Assembly: GCF_026151205.1 (NCBI RefSeq)
Contig: NC_087072.1
Location: 24,135,603 to 24,199,602 of the forward strand
Origin: Bolinopsis microptera
Lineage: Eukaryota; Ctenophora; Tentaculata; Lobata; Bolinopsidae
DNA length: 64,000 bases
Direction: 5' to 3'
A model generated the notes under the pieces. The model was not told the origin of the DNA and did not search any database. It saw nothing but the letters and a program-made list of their open reading frames with translations. This document shows, in pieces, positions 46,053-57,624 of the stretch (the first letter of the stretch is position 1; each line of letters begins with the position of its first letter). A program made the translations under genes and the position numbers.

Positions 46053-47029
46053 ATGTCGTCTAATAAAGAAATTCGAGTCGGTGGAAAATCGTACCAACCT
46101 ATAAAAGACACAGCAAAACGCTATGACAAGGATAAAGAGAAACCAGTGGTGACGACAAATCTTGTTGATAAACAGAGGAGAAAACTTGACAACCTCATGG
46201 CTAGAATTGATAAGCCTATAAACCTTCCTGAACGGGTTAGACTACATGATTATAACAATAAACTGGTTGTCCTTTTGAAGTTACTGTTAAGGTATCGGTG
46301 TTGGTAAATATAATTTTCGTGTGCCATTGACTTAAATTTTAAAGATTTTGATTTCAGCCGAAGGAGTGGAAGCCGTCAGATCCCAGAGAGTTCGTAAGGA
46401 ATGTGATGGGAAGTAGTGCTGGTGCTGGAAGTGGAGAATTTCATGTATACAGGTAGTTACATGTATATTCATATGAGCTACACATCATAATTGTATGTAT
46501 GTAGAAATGTATGATAAGTACTAAGTTGCGTTGATGCCAATCTTATTTACTGTGATCTAATTTGACACTACATACATATTGTGAGGCCCTATGTGAAACC
46601 CTATCTGCAGATAAGTTTTCAATAACTAACATCGTTTTATTCAGGGCCATAAGAAAAAGAACAATGCAACGAGAAGAGTTCCTTACAAAGAATAAAGAAG
46701 AATCAGACGTGCAAAAAGAATTCAATAAAAGGGTAGATGAAAATCGCGAAAAGGAGGATGCAAAGACAGCGAAGAAACGTCTTAAAAGGCAGAAGCAAAA
46801 AGCTAACAAGAAAAAACCAAAACAGGAAACTGTTGAGATTAGTGAAGAATCAGATTTAGAGGAAGAGACTGCTAATGAAAATGAGAGCCAACCTGTGAGG
46901 GATAGTAATAAAACTGATGAAATTAATCATGATTGTGATGAAAACAAAGAATCGTTGTCAGATGATATCGAAGATGGAACTAAAACGATTGAATCCGCAG
47001 TCAGTGTCAATGGTGATTCAAATAGTTAA
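46053..47029 (+). CDS. PRKRIP1: PRKR-interacting protein 1 homologue
   Basis: Exons 46053-46235, 46358-46452 and 46645-47029 with phases 0 and 2 give 220 residues (human about 184). The signature [20 protein letters not shown] followed by HVYR is nearly invariant in this family and spans exon 2. Upstream is [18 protein letters not shown]; downstream is a long basic helix ([20 protein letters not shown]) and an acidic Ser-rich tail longer than in mammals. The protein binds double-stranded RNA, was described as an inhibitor of the kinase PKR, and is a component of the active spliceosome. The first donor was chosen for phase and homology (CGG followed by GTTAGA). Confidence 0.93.
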
Positions 47030-47119
47030 GCTTTTACACATATCAAGACTTTGATTGTTGATTATTATAATAGACATTATGTACCTCGAGACTGTCATAT
47101 TGGCCCAATCTTCACTCGC

Positions 47120-47275
47120 CAGTCTAACCGTGATATGTCATATCTTGGAACGCGCTTTGCGCAAAGTTTATAAAAAGCATGAATTTTCATCAGCTGAGAA
47201 GCACAATGACCGCGCGCGACCATTTGGCTGGTCGCACCGTACGACGCGCGATATACCTTGTATAACCCAGGTGGG
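47120..47275. repeat. Hairpin-rich GC block
   Basis: Short stems in succession: GCGC TTT GCGC, GACCA...TGGTC (47218-47235) and TATAC CTT GTATA (47251-47263), with runs of CGCG. Similar in style to 27.7, 32.6 and 49.6 kb but not in sequence. Confidence 0.6.
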
Positions 47276-47479
47276 CGAGATAATCAAATTTGTTGAAATA
47301 TGTATCTTTATCTTGTATCATGACAGTCTAGTATAGTTATGTAACCTATTTAGTTTAATATCTTGCTTTGCTCCAACACTGTAGAATATAATAGGGCCAT
47401 GCGACAAGCCTAATATAACTAATTTGTATCGCATTTTCCCATTTACCTCTCGTAATAAGGTTTTGTTATATAATACAAG

Positions 47480-47545
47480 CACTAAGCATATATAACATAA
47501 TATATATATATATACTATATAGTATATAATATAATATGTATAATA
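47480..47545. repeat. TA-rich microsatellite
   Basis: A run of TATATATA interleaved with ACTATATAGTATA, which is itself palindromic. Located about 450 bp after the PRKRIP1 stop. Confidence 0.85.
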
Positions 47546-48282
47546 CAGCTGCCGGCATAGCAGCGATGTGTTACATGTTACTATGTTAGTGACAAAAATA
47601 TGAACTACCTACCAAGTAATCTTACACTGCCATATTTGAGTATAAGAAGCGTGCCGTGAATTTCAAATCATAGGATTCACGTTCGAACATAATATACTTA
47701 ATACTTTAATATTGTTGAGCATTTTGAAATATAGGGAGCGCAAGTCGTCAATTTGTACCATAGGAGATGATGCAAACTACAGATAGGACGCTTCCCTTTT
47801 CCTATCAGCTGTCGTCCTATTCTAGTTTTACTATAAAGTGTCACCATTGCTGTTACAACTACAAGTTTATATAAACGATAAATATTACAACTTTTTAAAA
47901 ACCTGAGCCAATTAACTTCGTATTATTCTCAGCTAACACTAACAGCTAAGGGTTTGATCATTTACATAATCGGTATCCAGGGGACAGAAGTTGAGAAGAA
48001 CTGATGATGGTATAATTCCTAAGCTATAGCCGTGTGTAAACTTGCTGATGTACGGCCACGGGGTTACAAGTTCACATATCATGACTTTTAAACGTAATGT
48101 GAGATATGTGAATGGTGCCTATACTATACTTATAGTATAACCTTGGTTCCGCCTACTATGAATATACAATCATCCTAAAGAATGAATTAACCATTTTAAA
48201 TTTTCATCGAGAGACATTCACTAGCAACTAATTACTAAGGTATTATAAATATTTGTTTGGTAGTTGATAATAATAATATCGC

Positions 48283-48320
48283 CTCACGTTGTAGGCCCGC
48301 GATGAGGGTCACGACGTGAG
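48283..48320. repeat. Stem-loop CTCACGT/ACGTGAG
   Basis: CTCACGTTGT pairs with ACGACGTGAG across an 18-base GC-rich loop. It lies just upstream of the AT-expanded hairpin repeat. Confidence 0.7.
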
Positions 48321-48354
48321 ACAATGATAATACATATAATATTGGAAAAGTGTT

Positions 48355-48512
48355 GTAGGTTTATAATTTATTTATAATTATTAATTATATAATTATTAAT
48401 TATATAATTATATAATTATTAATTATAACCTACCAGGACGCGCGCCGAGTTTGGAGTTGGACTCCTCGCGAGTTGGAACAAATACTTTACGAGTATCACC
48501 CGTTAAGAAAAG
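48355..48512. repeat. GTAGGT-ACCTAC hairpin repeat, copy 2, with AT-expanded loop
   Basis: The arms GTAGGTTTATAATT and AATTATAACCTAC enclose about 45 bp of TAATTATATAATTA sequence. After it comes CAGGACGCGCGCCGAGT, an extra 21-bp insertion with GGAGTTGGACTCC (a small stem), and TACGAGTATCACCCGTTAAG. Compare 17398-17482, where the hairpin loop is 5 bp. Confidence 0.8.
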
Positions 48513-48519
48513 TGAGTAA

Positions 48520-49560
48520 ATTTAAGATTCAGTTTATTAATAATAATGAAGGTAACGATCGTCTCTTGTAAAATTGAAAATTTCTAGAAATAAAACAAAA
48601 TATCAAATTATGCAAGTAGAACTAGAATCATTCGTTGAAGTTAATATAATATAAGCAGATCTATAATAAAAGTTTGCGTAAAATCTGGCCCCAAAATGAA
48701 TTAACGAAATAGCATTCAAGATTCATGATCGCCCAGCAACTGTTTGAATTTGATATCCGACAGCCTGATGATATCACAATTTTTTCTATCCAAAGAACCG
48801 TTTGCAGTTACTCAAACATTTCTTCATGTCCCCCTCTTCGTTTTCACATAAGTGCACACATCTCTGAAAAGAGGAATGTTTAATCCTCTTTATAACTTGA
48901 TTATAAACTAAATTTGGATTATATAAATATAATAGCAACAAACTGAACACAATGGCTAATTTCTAGTGAACTCACGGGATCAGGCGCAGCTAAGGTAACA
49001 GCGATGCAAAGGGAGGAGATAACAAGGAGGAGATAACAGACGGACTTCCAGAGAGACATACTTTACTTCTTCTGGGACGGTTGTAAAATGAACACATTTG
49101 AATAATATAATGAACTGAATCATGAAAATAATAAATATACAGAAAATCTATTCGCCTTCAGACTTTCAGAGACCTTAGCCCATAGCCGTTATCCGGTATA
49201 TATCAGGATGTGATATAACAATATGAATAAGAATAAGAATATCACAATAGCCCATAGCCATAGGCCACATATTCACACATGGGATTATATTGGATGCAGG
49301 ACGTGAGCCGTGAGGTTGGTAGTTACTCGGAGGCCGGAAATTGTCATGCCATTTCCTGGCCTGTTCATGTGATCCAACTCCATGATTTACTGGCGCAAGC
49401 AAACTGAGAACTATATAATTTATTGGAATTTATTCATATATATTGTACTTGTAGTTGTACGTGTTAAAATAGAGCGATAAGATCGACGAAAGTCAAAGTT
49501 TGTCGTGACCCGTGACCAGGTGACTTGTTATCGGAAATCGGTAATATGTGTATTTAAAGT
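48520..49560. other. Gap without recognised gene
   Basis: AT-rich sequence. A short direct repeat (AGGAGGAGATAACA) occurs near 49012-49038 and ATAGCCATAGG-type strings near 49180-49265. No exon supported. Confidence 0.5.
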
Positions 49561-49570
49561 TAAAATAACA

Positions 49571-49655
49571 TAAACCCGCCACGCAAAGGGTTTATATAAC
49601 AGATCATCCCGCGCTAGCGGGATGATCTGATAAACACATACGAGTGCGCGCAGCG
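49571..49655. repeat. Array of three adjacent stem-loops
   Basis: TAAACCC/GGGTTTA (49571-49594), a perfect 12-bp stem AGATCATCCCGC/GCGGGATGATCT with loop GCTA (49601-49628), and GTGCG/CGCAC (49644-49658). The middle one is among the strongest hairpins in the window. Confidence 0.92.
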
Positions 49656-49659
49656 CACG

Positions 49660-50225
49660 AGTTTTGTGTTAATATGTAATCCCGAAGCGCCAGCTGAGGG
49701 ATTACATTTATTTAGCCCTGAGCGTGAAGTGTTTATGGATTATAATTATCTCCGGCGATTTCGACAAGGGATTTATACTTTAGAAGAGAGTGATAAAATA
49801 GTTTTTATTTCGGAATACGGGTCTGATTTTAGTAATATTTTCATTTCTATTTGTGATGGTGATAACAAGTGATACGATAACGTACTAGAACAGTAGTAAA
49901 AATCTGGATGACTGAAGCCAAGAATTAAATTTGTTTAGAGCCCAGTTGTTGACCCTAACTGTACTGTCCGGAACACGATTGGAAAGCAGTTCATCAATCT
50001 GAATGTCAAACCGATCTGTCATAGTGGAGCAATAGCTTGAACGTTAGCAGGAACAAGAGCTGGAAGGAGAGCAAGCAAAACAATACTATTTTTAGGGCAC
50101 GGACAAGGGTAGCTGGCTAGTCGCCAACTTCTCACGCCACGCGTTGGAGAAATTCCAAGAATTAGCTGCTTTGGCAACGTTCCCAGGAATTTGCGTGTAA
50201 AAGAAGTGGACGGTTACGATGTTTC
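49660..50225. other. Gap with no supported gene
   Basis: A 68-codon frame at 49666-49872 lacks an ATG and any recognisable domain. The string AGCTTGAACGTTAGCAGGAAC at 50035 recurs approximately at 50726 (AGCTTGAAACGTTAGCAGAC). Nothing else seen. Confidence 0.45.
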
Positions 50226-50229
50226 ATAT

Positions 50230-50313
50230 CACGTGGTGCGCTTTCGTGTCACGTGGTATAGACTCGGCGTATGCTATTGGTGGCACGTGGTACGCACGTG
50301 ACGCGCCCACGTG
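50230..50313. promoter_or_regulatory. Cluster of five CACGTG E-boxes
   Basis: CACGTG occurs at 50230, 50250, 50284, 50295 and 50308. Three of them sit in the longer context CACGTGGT. CACGTG is the core site of bHLH factors of the MYC/MAX, USF and TFE/MITF type. No gene start is recognised within 3 kb, so this may be a distal enhancer or part of a repeat. Confidence 0.6.
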
Positions 50314-50429
50314 ATCGCGCGTCTAACTGTTCTACTTCTACTATTATCGAGTTCTAATCAGCAGTATCATTGATTATTGTAAGTCGGAGAATTGAATGAT
50401 AAACATCAGTTACGACTAAAAAGCGGGCC

Positions 50430-51320
50430 GGGTTTATACAAATTTCCGGGGCGGGATGATATCACCTTGAGATGTTTATCTAACAGCGGGCCGGGCTGAG
50501 TGATAATATGATCCCGCGTCGAAATCCCGGAGATATTTATAGTAACCTGCACACGGTCAATAGTAGCGTGCTAAGTCAAACTTGAATTCATTTAATACCA
50601 GAGCAGAAAACATTAAATAAGATAATATAAATAAGGCGGCGCTTCTCTCATCCACCAAGGACGAAATATTTGTTCACGGACACAAGAAAGATAATGTTAT
50701 GCTGAACTTTGCCTGATACTGATAGCTTGAAACGTTAGCAGACACAGTGAGGTTGAGAGGGCGGTCAGCTAGAGTACTGGAACTCCCAACGAATGATAAG
50801 GGAGTTCATTAACAGTAGCACAAAATAAAACCTCCGGCTAGTTCTCAGACCGATCCACGTAATCGGCATATCCTGGTTTCAAAAGCAATTCTCAGCAAAG
50901 GCCCCTGATTTGCCGAGAAATTTCGACTCTCAGGCTTTTTCACGTTCCACTTACCAGTTTCAATGGTGAGACAGGAAATATTACCGGGCGGCACTGGTCC
51001 TCTCTCTGCTGCTGCTGAGGGTAACTGCAGTTAGTGACATTGACAATCACAATTAGAACGAAGCTGAGGTATTAAGGAAACACTTCGAGCACTTCAGACT
51101 CAGTTGATCCGAACAATCACTTGTTTGTAATACACTCAGCACTGCTTCCCGGAAAACTTAGTAATGGTTGTTGGTAATCCTTGCAAAGCAGAAGCTCTCA
51201 GGGCGAGCAATATAATGATGTCATTGCGGGCCACGTAACGGGCGCTCCCACGAAATCGCTCGTCCAAATTTTTTTTTAATTTTTGTGAAAAGGCCCTGAG
51301 GGTATGGAAATATTCTAATT
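50430..51320. other. Repetitive gap without gene
   Basis: Two related blocks (GCGGGCCGGGTTTATAC...GATGATATC and GCGGGCCGGGCTGAGTG...ATATGATC) at 50420-50525 form an imperfect direct repeat. The rest shows no coding exon. Confidence 0.5.
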
Positions 51321-51324
51321 TGGT

Positions 51325-51440
51325 GTATTTTTGGACGCTGATTCCGAATCACCCCCCAAGACGTATCGGTGTAGTAAAAATGCTTCCCTGGAGAGATATG
51401 GGCAAAAACTGTTTTTTCACGTGACAAGCTAGTAAAACAC
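51325..51440 (-). repeat. Partial copy 3 of the CCCTAA-containing repeat
   Basis: TGTATTTTTGGACGCTGATTC, CGAATCACCCCC, AAATGCTTCCCTGGAGAGATAT and CAAAAACTG match the central part of the repeat at 15431-15755 in the same orientation. The telomere-like part is missing. Confidence 0.75.
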
Positions 51441-51498
51441 GAATTGTTTAGGGATCGGGTTAGAGCGAATTAGTAAGAAGGTAAGAGCCCATTGCGGT

Positions 51499-51520
51499 GG
51501 GGGGGGGGGGGGGGGGGGGG
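51499..51520. repeat. Poly-G tract (22 G)
   Basis: Uninterrupted G run between GCGGT and TGCAGCC. Such a run can form a quadruplex and is prone to length error in assembly. It may be one end of a poly-G-bounded element like those at 38.0 and 57.5 kb, but no partner C run was found nearby. Confidence 0.85.
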
Positions 51521-52113
51521 TGCAGCCAAACCAAGAAATATGAGTGATTCTGACAGGTTCTAATATATAAAAAATGTACACCGTATTAGGTACTGAAGAA
51601 AGGAACTTTACTAATTCTAGTAGTACTAGTAGTACTAGTAGAGAACTAGAATTATTAATATTAATATTATATTTATAAGGACCCAATAATCGACACGTCT
51701 GGAGATGGGCCAGGCCAGATTATTAAGGCCTCTTGAGAACGCGACAGTGATTTCTTGATTAAAACTTATTTTTTTCTAAATTATTAATTAACGAGATCTA
51801 AATATTATCATGTATCTCGGGCGCTGTCATAATACAGTATCTTCCTCTGCTTAATTTTGCGTCCACTAAAATATGTGACTGTACTTGATCCCCCACTCCT
51901 AACTCCGCCTCCATTTATATCGTCGATCCCTATCTAATACAGTTCAACTTCTGTCTAAATCTCACTCAGCTCCAGATTACAGTCTCTCGGAGACTGCATT
52001 ATCTGGAGCTGGATAGACAATAAATATCAGTAAATTTCTGGAAGAATGGGAACTTAGAATAAGACCAGACATGATGAGTCATGAGTATGACATGATGAGT
52101 CATGAGTAGGTCA

Positions 52114-52289
52114 AGGGTCGTTCACATATTACGTAATCAGCCGAGGGGGAGGGCCGGGGGTTTCTAAATGATCACGCTAGTGTAAGTTGTACACAATAGC
52201 TATGTGTAAAACTGATTACGGAGGGCCAGAGGGAGGGGTTAAAATGGATCAAAAAGTGATTCCGTAATATGTGTACAACTACAACCCCT
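52114..52289. mobile_element. Inverted-repeat MITE, copy 1
   Basis: Starts AGGGTCGTTCACATATTACG and ends CCGTAATATGTGTACAACTA...CCCCT, which are inverse of each other with a few mismatches. The inner arms GGAGGG/CCCTCC-like and TGTACACAATAGCTATGTGTA make it a long foldback. About 175 bp, no coding capacity. A second copy lies 175 bp further on in inverse orientation. Confidence 0.82.
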
Positions 52290-52463
52290 AATACTAATAG
52301 AAAGAACAAACAAATTAGAATTTACATTTTTTTTAAATTTCTGCCTTTGATTTATTTTATCCCTAAAGTTAAACATGAATTGTAAAGATTGCTGCGGCTA
52401 TAATTGTTACAACAAAGAATCAACATGTCTTGTTCTTTGTTGTACCATTTACAAATAAAGCCA

Positions 52464-52633
52464 AAGGGTCGTTCACATATATTACGTAATCAATTCTTGG
52501 AAAAATTTACCCTCCCCCCCTCCGTGATTACACATAGCTATAATTGTGTCAAAATTACACTAGCGTAATCATTTGGAATTCCCCGGCCCCCTCCCGATTC
52601 CCCCTCGGCTGATGTAATATGTGAACGACCCCT
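52464..52633. mobile_element. Inverted-repeat MITE, copy 2
   Basis: Starts AAGGGTCGTTCACATATATT and ends AATATGTGAACGACCCCT. The inner part (ATTACACATAGCTATAATTG, ACTAGCGTAATCATTTGGAA) matches copy 1 read in the other direction. Termini of this general form occur, from memory, in small DNA transposons widespread in invertebrates; the superfamily is not assigned here. Confidence 0.82.
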
Positions 52634-52639
52634 AATTCA

Positions 52640-53690
52640 GTTTTATCCCGAATACATTTTGTTGGCAGACAATGTGCACTGCATGATAACAGAAATTCGA
52701 TTTCAAAGGGGTCGTAGTTTTTCAAAGACCCGTTTAGGGTCCGTAATTTTAAAGACATTGGCATAAACGATATTAAATATAAGTATAACGGATAATAATC
52801 TGTTGATTTTATGATAATATTAACTATACTTCTCTCATTATTTTATTATGCAAAATTGCGTTGTTTAAAAAAACTATCACAGGAAAACATGTTATCACGC
52901 CAATCTGTATGAAGCGTCGGAAGCTTCTAATTCACTAACTACACTAATAGTTACATATCATAGTCTCTTCGATAGATTCTGTACATTCAAATATGTGTCA
53001 AAACTTTAGAGAAATATTTTATATCAATAGATCCTGACAGGATAGTTGTCTAGGTTGTCACTTCAATGTTTTAGAGTCCAGTGATACACAAGTTGATATT
53101 TTTACAGCAAAATATTAAAATCGTGTTGTTCTACAATACAAGTTTCAGTAAATATATCAATTTTACCGGGCAGACTGCTAGATTATGAGCAAGTCAAAAT
53201 ATTGTGATCGCCATGATTTTTCTTTACTTTTTTATAGCATCGCTCCAAAAGCCAAGCCACTTTTTTGCCTCTAATTTTACTGCAGTCTAGTTTCTAGCCA
53301 GTATTTTTGTCCATGGCTAATCCCAATAGACATTACAATAGACAGGTCAGGATTAACATAGTTGATCGTTGTAAAACCAAACTTCCCACATTTTGGCGAG
53401 CTTGTGCGATTACACCATATTATCGTATTATGATAGTCTGTGTATACCAAGTGCTTCTGGGCAATAAGCTGCTGCATCATGCAGCCTGCACGCATCAATA
53501 AAAAGAATGTTTGAATTCCATGTCACAATACCTTTGAATGTTCAAATCACACGTGAGGGCTGGCTCTCTGCAACTTTAGTAACCCGAACCGTCTGCTTTA
53601 CTGAAAGTGTCCAAGCAGTTTCTTACATTGTCTCGGCTCATCCCACAGACGAACATACGAGCACGTGTCATTGTATATCATCCCAAGATT
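52640..53690. other. Gap, 3' flank of the membrane-protein gene
   Basis: AT-rich; no exon or repeat supported. The portion nearest 53691 is expected to be the 3' UTR of the minus-strand gene. Confidence 0.5.
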
Positions 53691-53691
53691 G

Positions 53692-54630
53692 TCACATGAG
53701 AATAGCCATATCGTCATCGTTTCTACGAGACTTGTGCATAACATAGTTCCAAAGCCACACCAGAAGATTGAACACGATATAGGATAGGACGAGGAGCGCG
53801 ATCACCCCTATCACAATGAAGATTTGTGCGACAAGACTGCAGTTAGTCATAATGAACACAGCCCTTTTCGAGGGAGTCAAACACTGTGATCCCCTCTCCA
53901 AGTAGTACTCTGTTTCGTTACACTCGAACTTGGTTTTGTGTGCCATCAGTTCCACCTTCTTATCCTCCGAGGTCCACAGATTCTCAAACTTCTCGTGCTT
54001 GTAAAGCTGTCGGAACTGGGCCTCCTTGTTCCGGGCGTTATCGTTGCTGTCGATCACTTGGTCGTACTGCTTAGCCCGCTCAGTATACGATGACTCAGGG
54101 GTGGCATCTGTTGGCAGCTCCGGGTTGTAGGTGATGCTTTGGCTCTTCCAACCGAGTCCAATGTGAGACCCAGCTGTGAGTTCTGTGACATCAGAGCGGT
54201 CGTGGCAGTAGTACACTGTCGAGCTCTCGGCAGTGATCCTTGTCGAATCCTCGGTATCGGCCAATTCTTTACCCTCTTTCTTACTGCTCTTCCGAACAAC
54301 GGACACGTCGATCCGGGGAATATTCTTATCGGCCTTGTCCCCCACAGAAGTACAGCGGAGGGTGAGGGGTTCCTCTATGTCCTCCCACCTGATGACCCTG
54401 CAGCACCTGTACCTCACGTGACTCAACTCGCATTTCTGACAATTCAGCTTCGTTACATTTGGTTTGATCACTTCCTGAATTATCGTCTTAGCAAAGTATG
54501 AAACACAGTACACTTCCGCACTCTGGTCCTTGCTGATCGGGATCACGTAATTGGCATCAGGTTTTCTGTTATCAATAACCGCTAGACCCAGCAGGGAGAG
54601 GCTGAGGAGGGATAGCAGTCGGAATAGCAT
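53692..54630 (-). CDS. Type I membrane protein of unknown family, intact copy
   Basis: The first ATG is at 54630 (the open frame extends upstream but without ATG), giving 312 residues. It begins with a signal peptide (MLFRLLSLLSLSLLGLAVID). An extracellular part of about 230 residues follows, with cysteines in CQKCELSHVRYRCCRV and N-glycosylation sites (NVTK, NCSL). Near the C-terminus is one strong membrane segment (IFIVIGVIALLVLSYIVF), then a short charged tail ending in RRNDDDMAILM. Single exon. I do not recognise the family. Its 5' two-thirds and upstream region are duplicated at 60848 onward. Confidence 0.85.
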   Translation of the reverse strand: MLFRLLSLLSLSLLGLAVIDNRKPDANYVIPISKDQSAEVYCVSYFAKTIIQEVIKPNVTKLNCQKCELSHVRYRCCRVIRWEDIEEPLTLRCTSVGDKADKNIPRIDVSVVRKSSKKEGKELADTEDSTRITAESSTVYYCHDRSDVTELTAGSHIGLGWKSQSITYNPELPTDATPESSYTERAKQYDQVIDSNDNARNKEAQFRQLYKHEKFENLWTSEDKKVELMAHKTKFECNETEYYLERGSQCLTPSKRAVFIMTNCSLVAQIFIVIGVIALLVLSYIVFNLLVWLWNYVMHKSRRNDDDMAILM

Positions 54631-55159
54631 GTTAGGAATGGTAAATTCCTTGTTAACCGCTGAGTGCTGAACTGTTCTTAAAACAGTGAACAAGCAGATG
54701 AACTGTGATACAAACGAATGCAAGCAGAACAAATGAGTATCTATCAGAGGAGGCTGTGATTATGTCGGATTCAGTAGTAAATATCTTTATGAAGGAGTAG
54801 TACGCGTCAATTGTTTGAGTACGATACTATTGTCTGAAAACAATAGGATATTTAGATAGATCCGTGCGAAACAATATGATACGCTGTATGTTCGAACTAC
54901 TGTACACAACTGAGCTTCTTGGAGTAGGATAGAGAGAAAACCGGGTAAGTGCCACTCTGTTAATTCGCTGTAAATGATGGTCTAGAACCCAATTATGAGC
55001 CGTAATTAGCTCGATATGGCAGCGTTTTAAACCATTTATCTTCGGCTCATTTCCTGGGAGAATTACACGATTGTTACAGTTAATTAAGTCTGTTTTAATA
55101 CAATTACTGAGTCATAGAAACCACGATTTACCAACTGCATCCGATGTTACATCTGTGAT

Positions 55160-55225
55160 TATTTGGTGCAGGTGGTATGTATGGTATGTAAGGTGGTATG
55201 TATGGTATGTAAGGTGGTATGATGT
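55160..55225. repeat. GGTATGTA minisatellite
   Basis: Repeated GGTGGTATGTATGGTATGTAA units, variable between the two segmental copies (the matching site is about 61978-62022). Useful as a marker of divergence between copies. Confidence 0.85.
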
Positions 55226-56489
55226 CTTACTAAAAATCTAACTTTGTCAGTGTGTGAGTGTACTGTGGCTGCTGAACTAATCAAAGCTGTATGCAGTAAA
55301 CAATGGAATATAAGCTAATGGCAGCTTGAAACTCTCCCAAGCAGTGGATAATGCATATTCATGGAGTATAGTTCGCTCGAGGCGCTAAACGTTTCTTAAT
55401 GGTCAACAGCTTAGAGCGGGTTAACATGGTGTCCTCCCATTGTATAGGCTTAATAAACTATACCAAAAACACGGAGAACAGGTCTCGCGGAAACCAGAGT
55501 TAATGTTAATCTACTGAATAGTCCAGATATAGCGACAGTTATATTATACGTGATTTGAAGTGCAACTGGACTGGAGTTTAAATTGTATAATAAATGATAT
55601 CGTGCACTGGCCACTGCCCAGTCGAAGTCCAAATATAGCAAAAAGTATATGGTTGTAATCAAGATTTTCTTTATTTAGTGCCAGAAGTAGCTAACTAGTA
55701 TCACTGACTTGTTGTAAAGCTTGCTATAGGCTGATTAAGAATAGCGAATAATGGCCCTCTCCCTCAGCTCTAAATAGTAATACTCAGAACCTATACTATT
55801 GTTAATATTGTTGACGACACCAATTTTGCATATCAGCTGATTATCAATGCAGCACCTACATGAACTTTATTACCTCCCGCATTGCACAATAAAGGCAGTA
55901 TCGAGTTGGAAATGAGCCAGAACTAGAGTGCATTGTAAGGCAACATAGTAGCCTGATCGACTAGCAGCAGCAAGTAAAGCCCTGGGCAGCAAGCTAGAGT
56001 GTCGATTAAGAAAACGATAGGCGCCTCGCTAGCTGGGCAGGCAGTGGCTTTAACGGATTTAAACCGCATAGTTAACGGACTGGCCTAGCTATGCTATTAG
56101 ATCGATTACTCCTCTATTACATATTAGGTTAAATAAAACTATATAGATTTCATCATAAATAGCTACTATCATACTCTACTCTTTATATAATTAGGTAGGA
56201 TACGGCAGGCCTATGAAAATTCAAAATAGGCCGAAGCCTCCACATTTGGTCGATATTATATATTCCTTACTTGAGGTCACTATAAAGTCTACTGTCTAAA
56301 TGACGATAATTGTTAGGCAGTAGGTTTGGTCCTTTGTATAAGCTGTAATCCTACCTATTGACCATCGTTTACGAAATGAACAGCACACTCCACAGAATGA
56401 ACCTGAAAATGATTGAAAAAAAAACTTAAAATATTTATCCTATGCTAAAGCAATAGACAGCGGATTTGTTGTAGTGATCTCAGTAAGGG

Positions 56490-56875
56490 GCCATCTACTT
56501 AGGACGTCCGGAAAATAGGGAGGGGGTGGGTTCGGAATTTGGGACTAATCCGGACAAGGGGAGGGTGGTTGGTTTCTGAAAATCCGGACGCCCGGAAATT
56601 TTGGCAGAATTACCGAAAAAGTCCTATTTATTTCAGCTCTTTGACACTGATTACTCTGTAAGTTTAGATCCCTGTATTTTGAACGAGTACTTAAATGTAC
56701 TTAAATGTAACTGTGCTAAACTTGTTCGACACTAAATGTATTATACTGTCTATTTTAAGTAACTACACATTTTATTTGTACTCTTAAAAGTAGCTAGAAA
56801 CTCAGACGTCCGGGGGAGGGGTCGTTTTGAAAATTCGGACACACCCGGACACTGGACAGGGGGAAAAACTATTAT
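56490..56875. repeat. CGTCCGGA-rich element
   Basis: Begins GGGGCCATCTACTTAGGACG TCCGG and ends near CCGGACACTGGACAGGGGG. It contains six or more (T/A)CCGGA strings in both directions, with GGGGGAGGGGTCGTTTTGAA near the right. It looks like a degraded inverted-repeat transposon. Duplicated at 63293-63665, where a CACTGGA bit is missing. Confidence 0.65.
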
Positions 56876-57446
56876 TTCTGAATATCTTAATGGCTTATTG
56901 AACAAACAAAGAGAGTTAACGAAAGAATCTTAAAGCATTCTAGTGAAATGAGGGCTAAAGAATTGAACTAAAAGCCATGTAGTATCTCACGATCATTAAA
57001 TATATTAGATAAGAGCAATTTAACGATTATAACATTATAGTGGGTAGCAATTATACTGTTATATTATGCAAGGAATAGTTCCCAGAATTATCTGTATGGC
57101 TTTGGGGTCTCATTATAACTAATTACTAATCCTAACAATATTTGACTGATCGGAAATAATATACAAAGCTATGCAGTTGTGTTCTAACGTTGACATTATT
57201 GGATAAAGAATTAAAATATTTCTTAAGAAATGTTTTAAGTATTATCATTTCTTGAAAAGTATTTTAATTCGTTATCCAGGAATGTCATATCACAATGTTA
57301 GACATTAAATGTTAGATTATTTAAACCGAGAAACGAATGATATGTAAACATTAAACAAATACGATCGCCGACAAGTAAAGATATGTACACAAAACGAGGT
57401 GTCCAGGTCAAGAGATGCACACAAAGGAAGGCTATAATTCATCTGG

Positions 57447-57623
57447 TCGGGAGGGGGGGTGTGCAATTGTTAATAATTAGTCATAGTCCTAGAAATAGAA
57501 TATTCTAAGTCAATATAAGTTAACAAGTTTAATTTAAATCGTCTTACGAGCACTAAAAACGATCCTAAAAGATGGTCAAAAATTGTTAGTAACAATAAAA
57601 TATTGCACCCCCCCCCCCCCCCG
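57447..57623. repeat. Element bounded by G run and C run
   Basis: Left end GGGAGGGGGGGTGTGCAAT and right end ATTGCACCCCC (15 C) are inverse of each other, enclosing about 150 bp of AT-rich sequence. Architecture as in the 38.0 kb element; no clear target duplication seen. Confidence 0.65.
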
Positions 57624-57624
57624 A

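Larger units (their letters stand above)
54040..57201. repeat. Segmental duplication, left copy
   Basis: This stretch is repeated at 60848-64000 with about 98 percent identity by eye and only small insertions and deletions (offset 6808 bp at the left end, 6799 bp at the right). The match starts inside the membrane-protein frame at TTATCGTTGCTGTCGATCAC and runs beyond the end of the window in the right copy. It covers the 5' part of that gene, its upstream region and non-coding sequence to at least 57201. Confidence 0.96.

Noticed and set aside
53886-54501. Plus-strand frames opposite the membrane-protein gene, repeated at 60972-61310
   Set aside because: Preserved only because the minus-strand gene is duplicated; no domain or start context.
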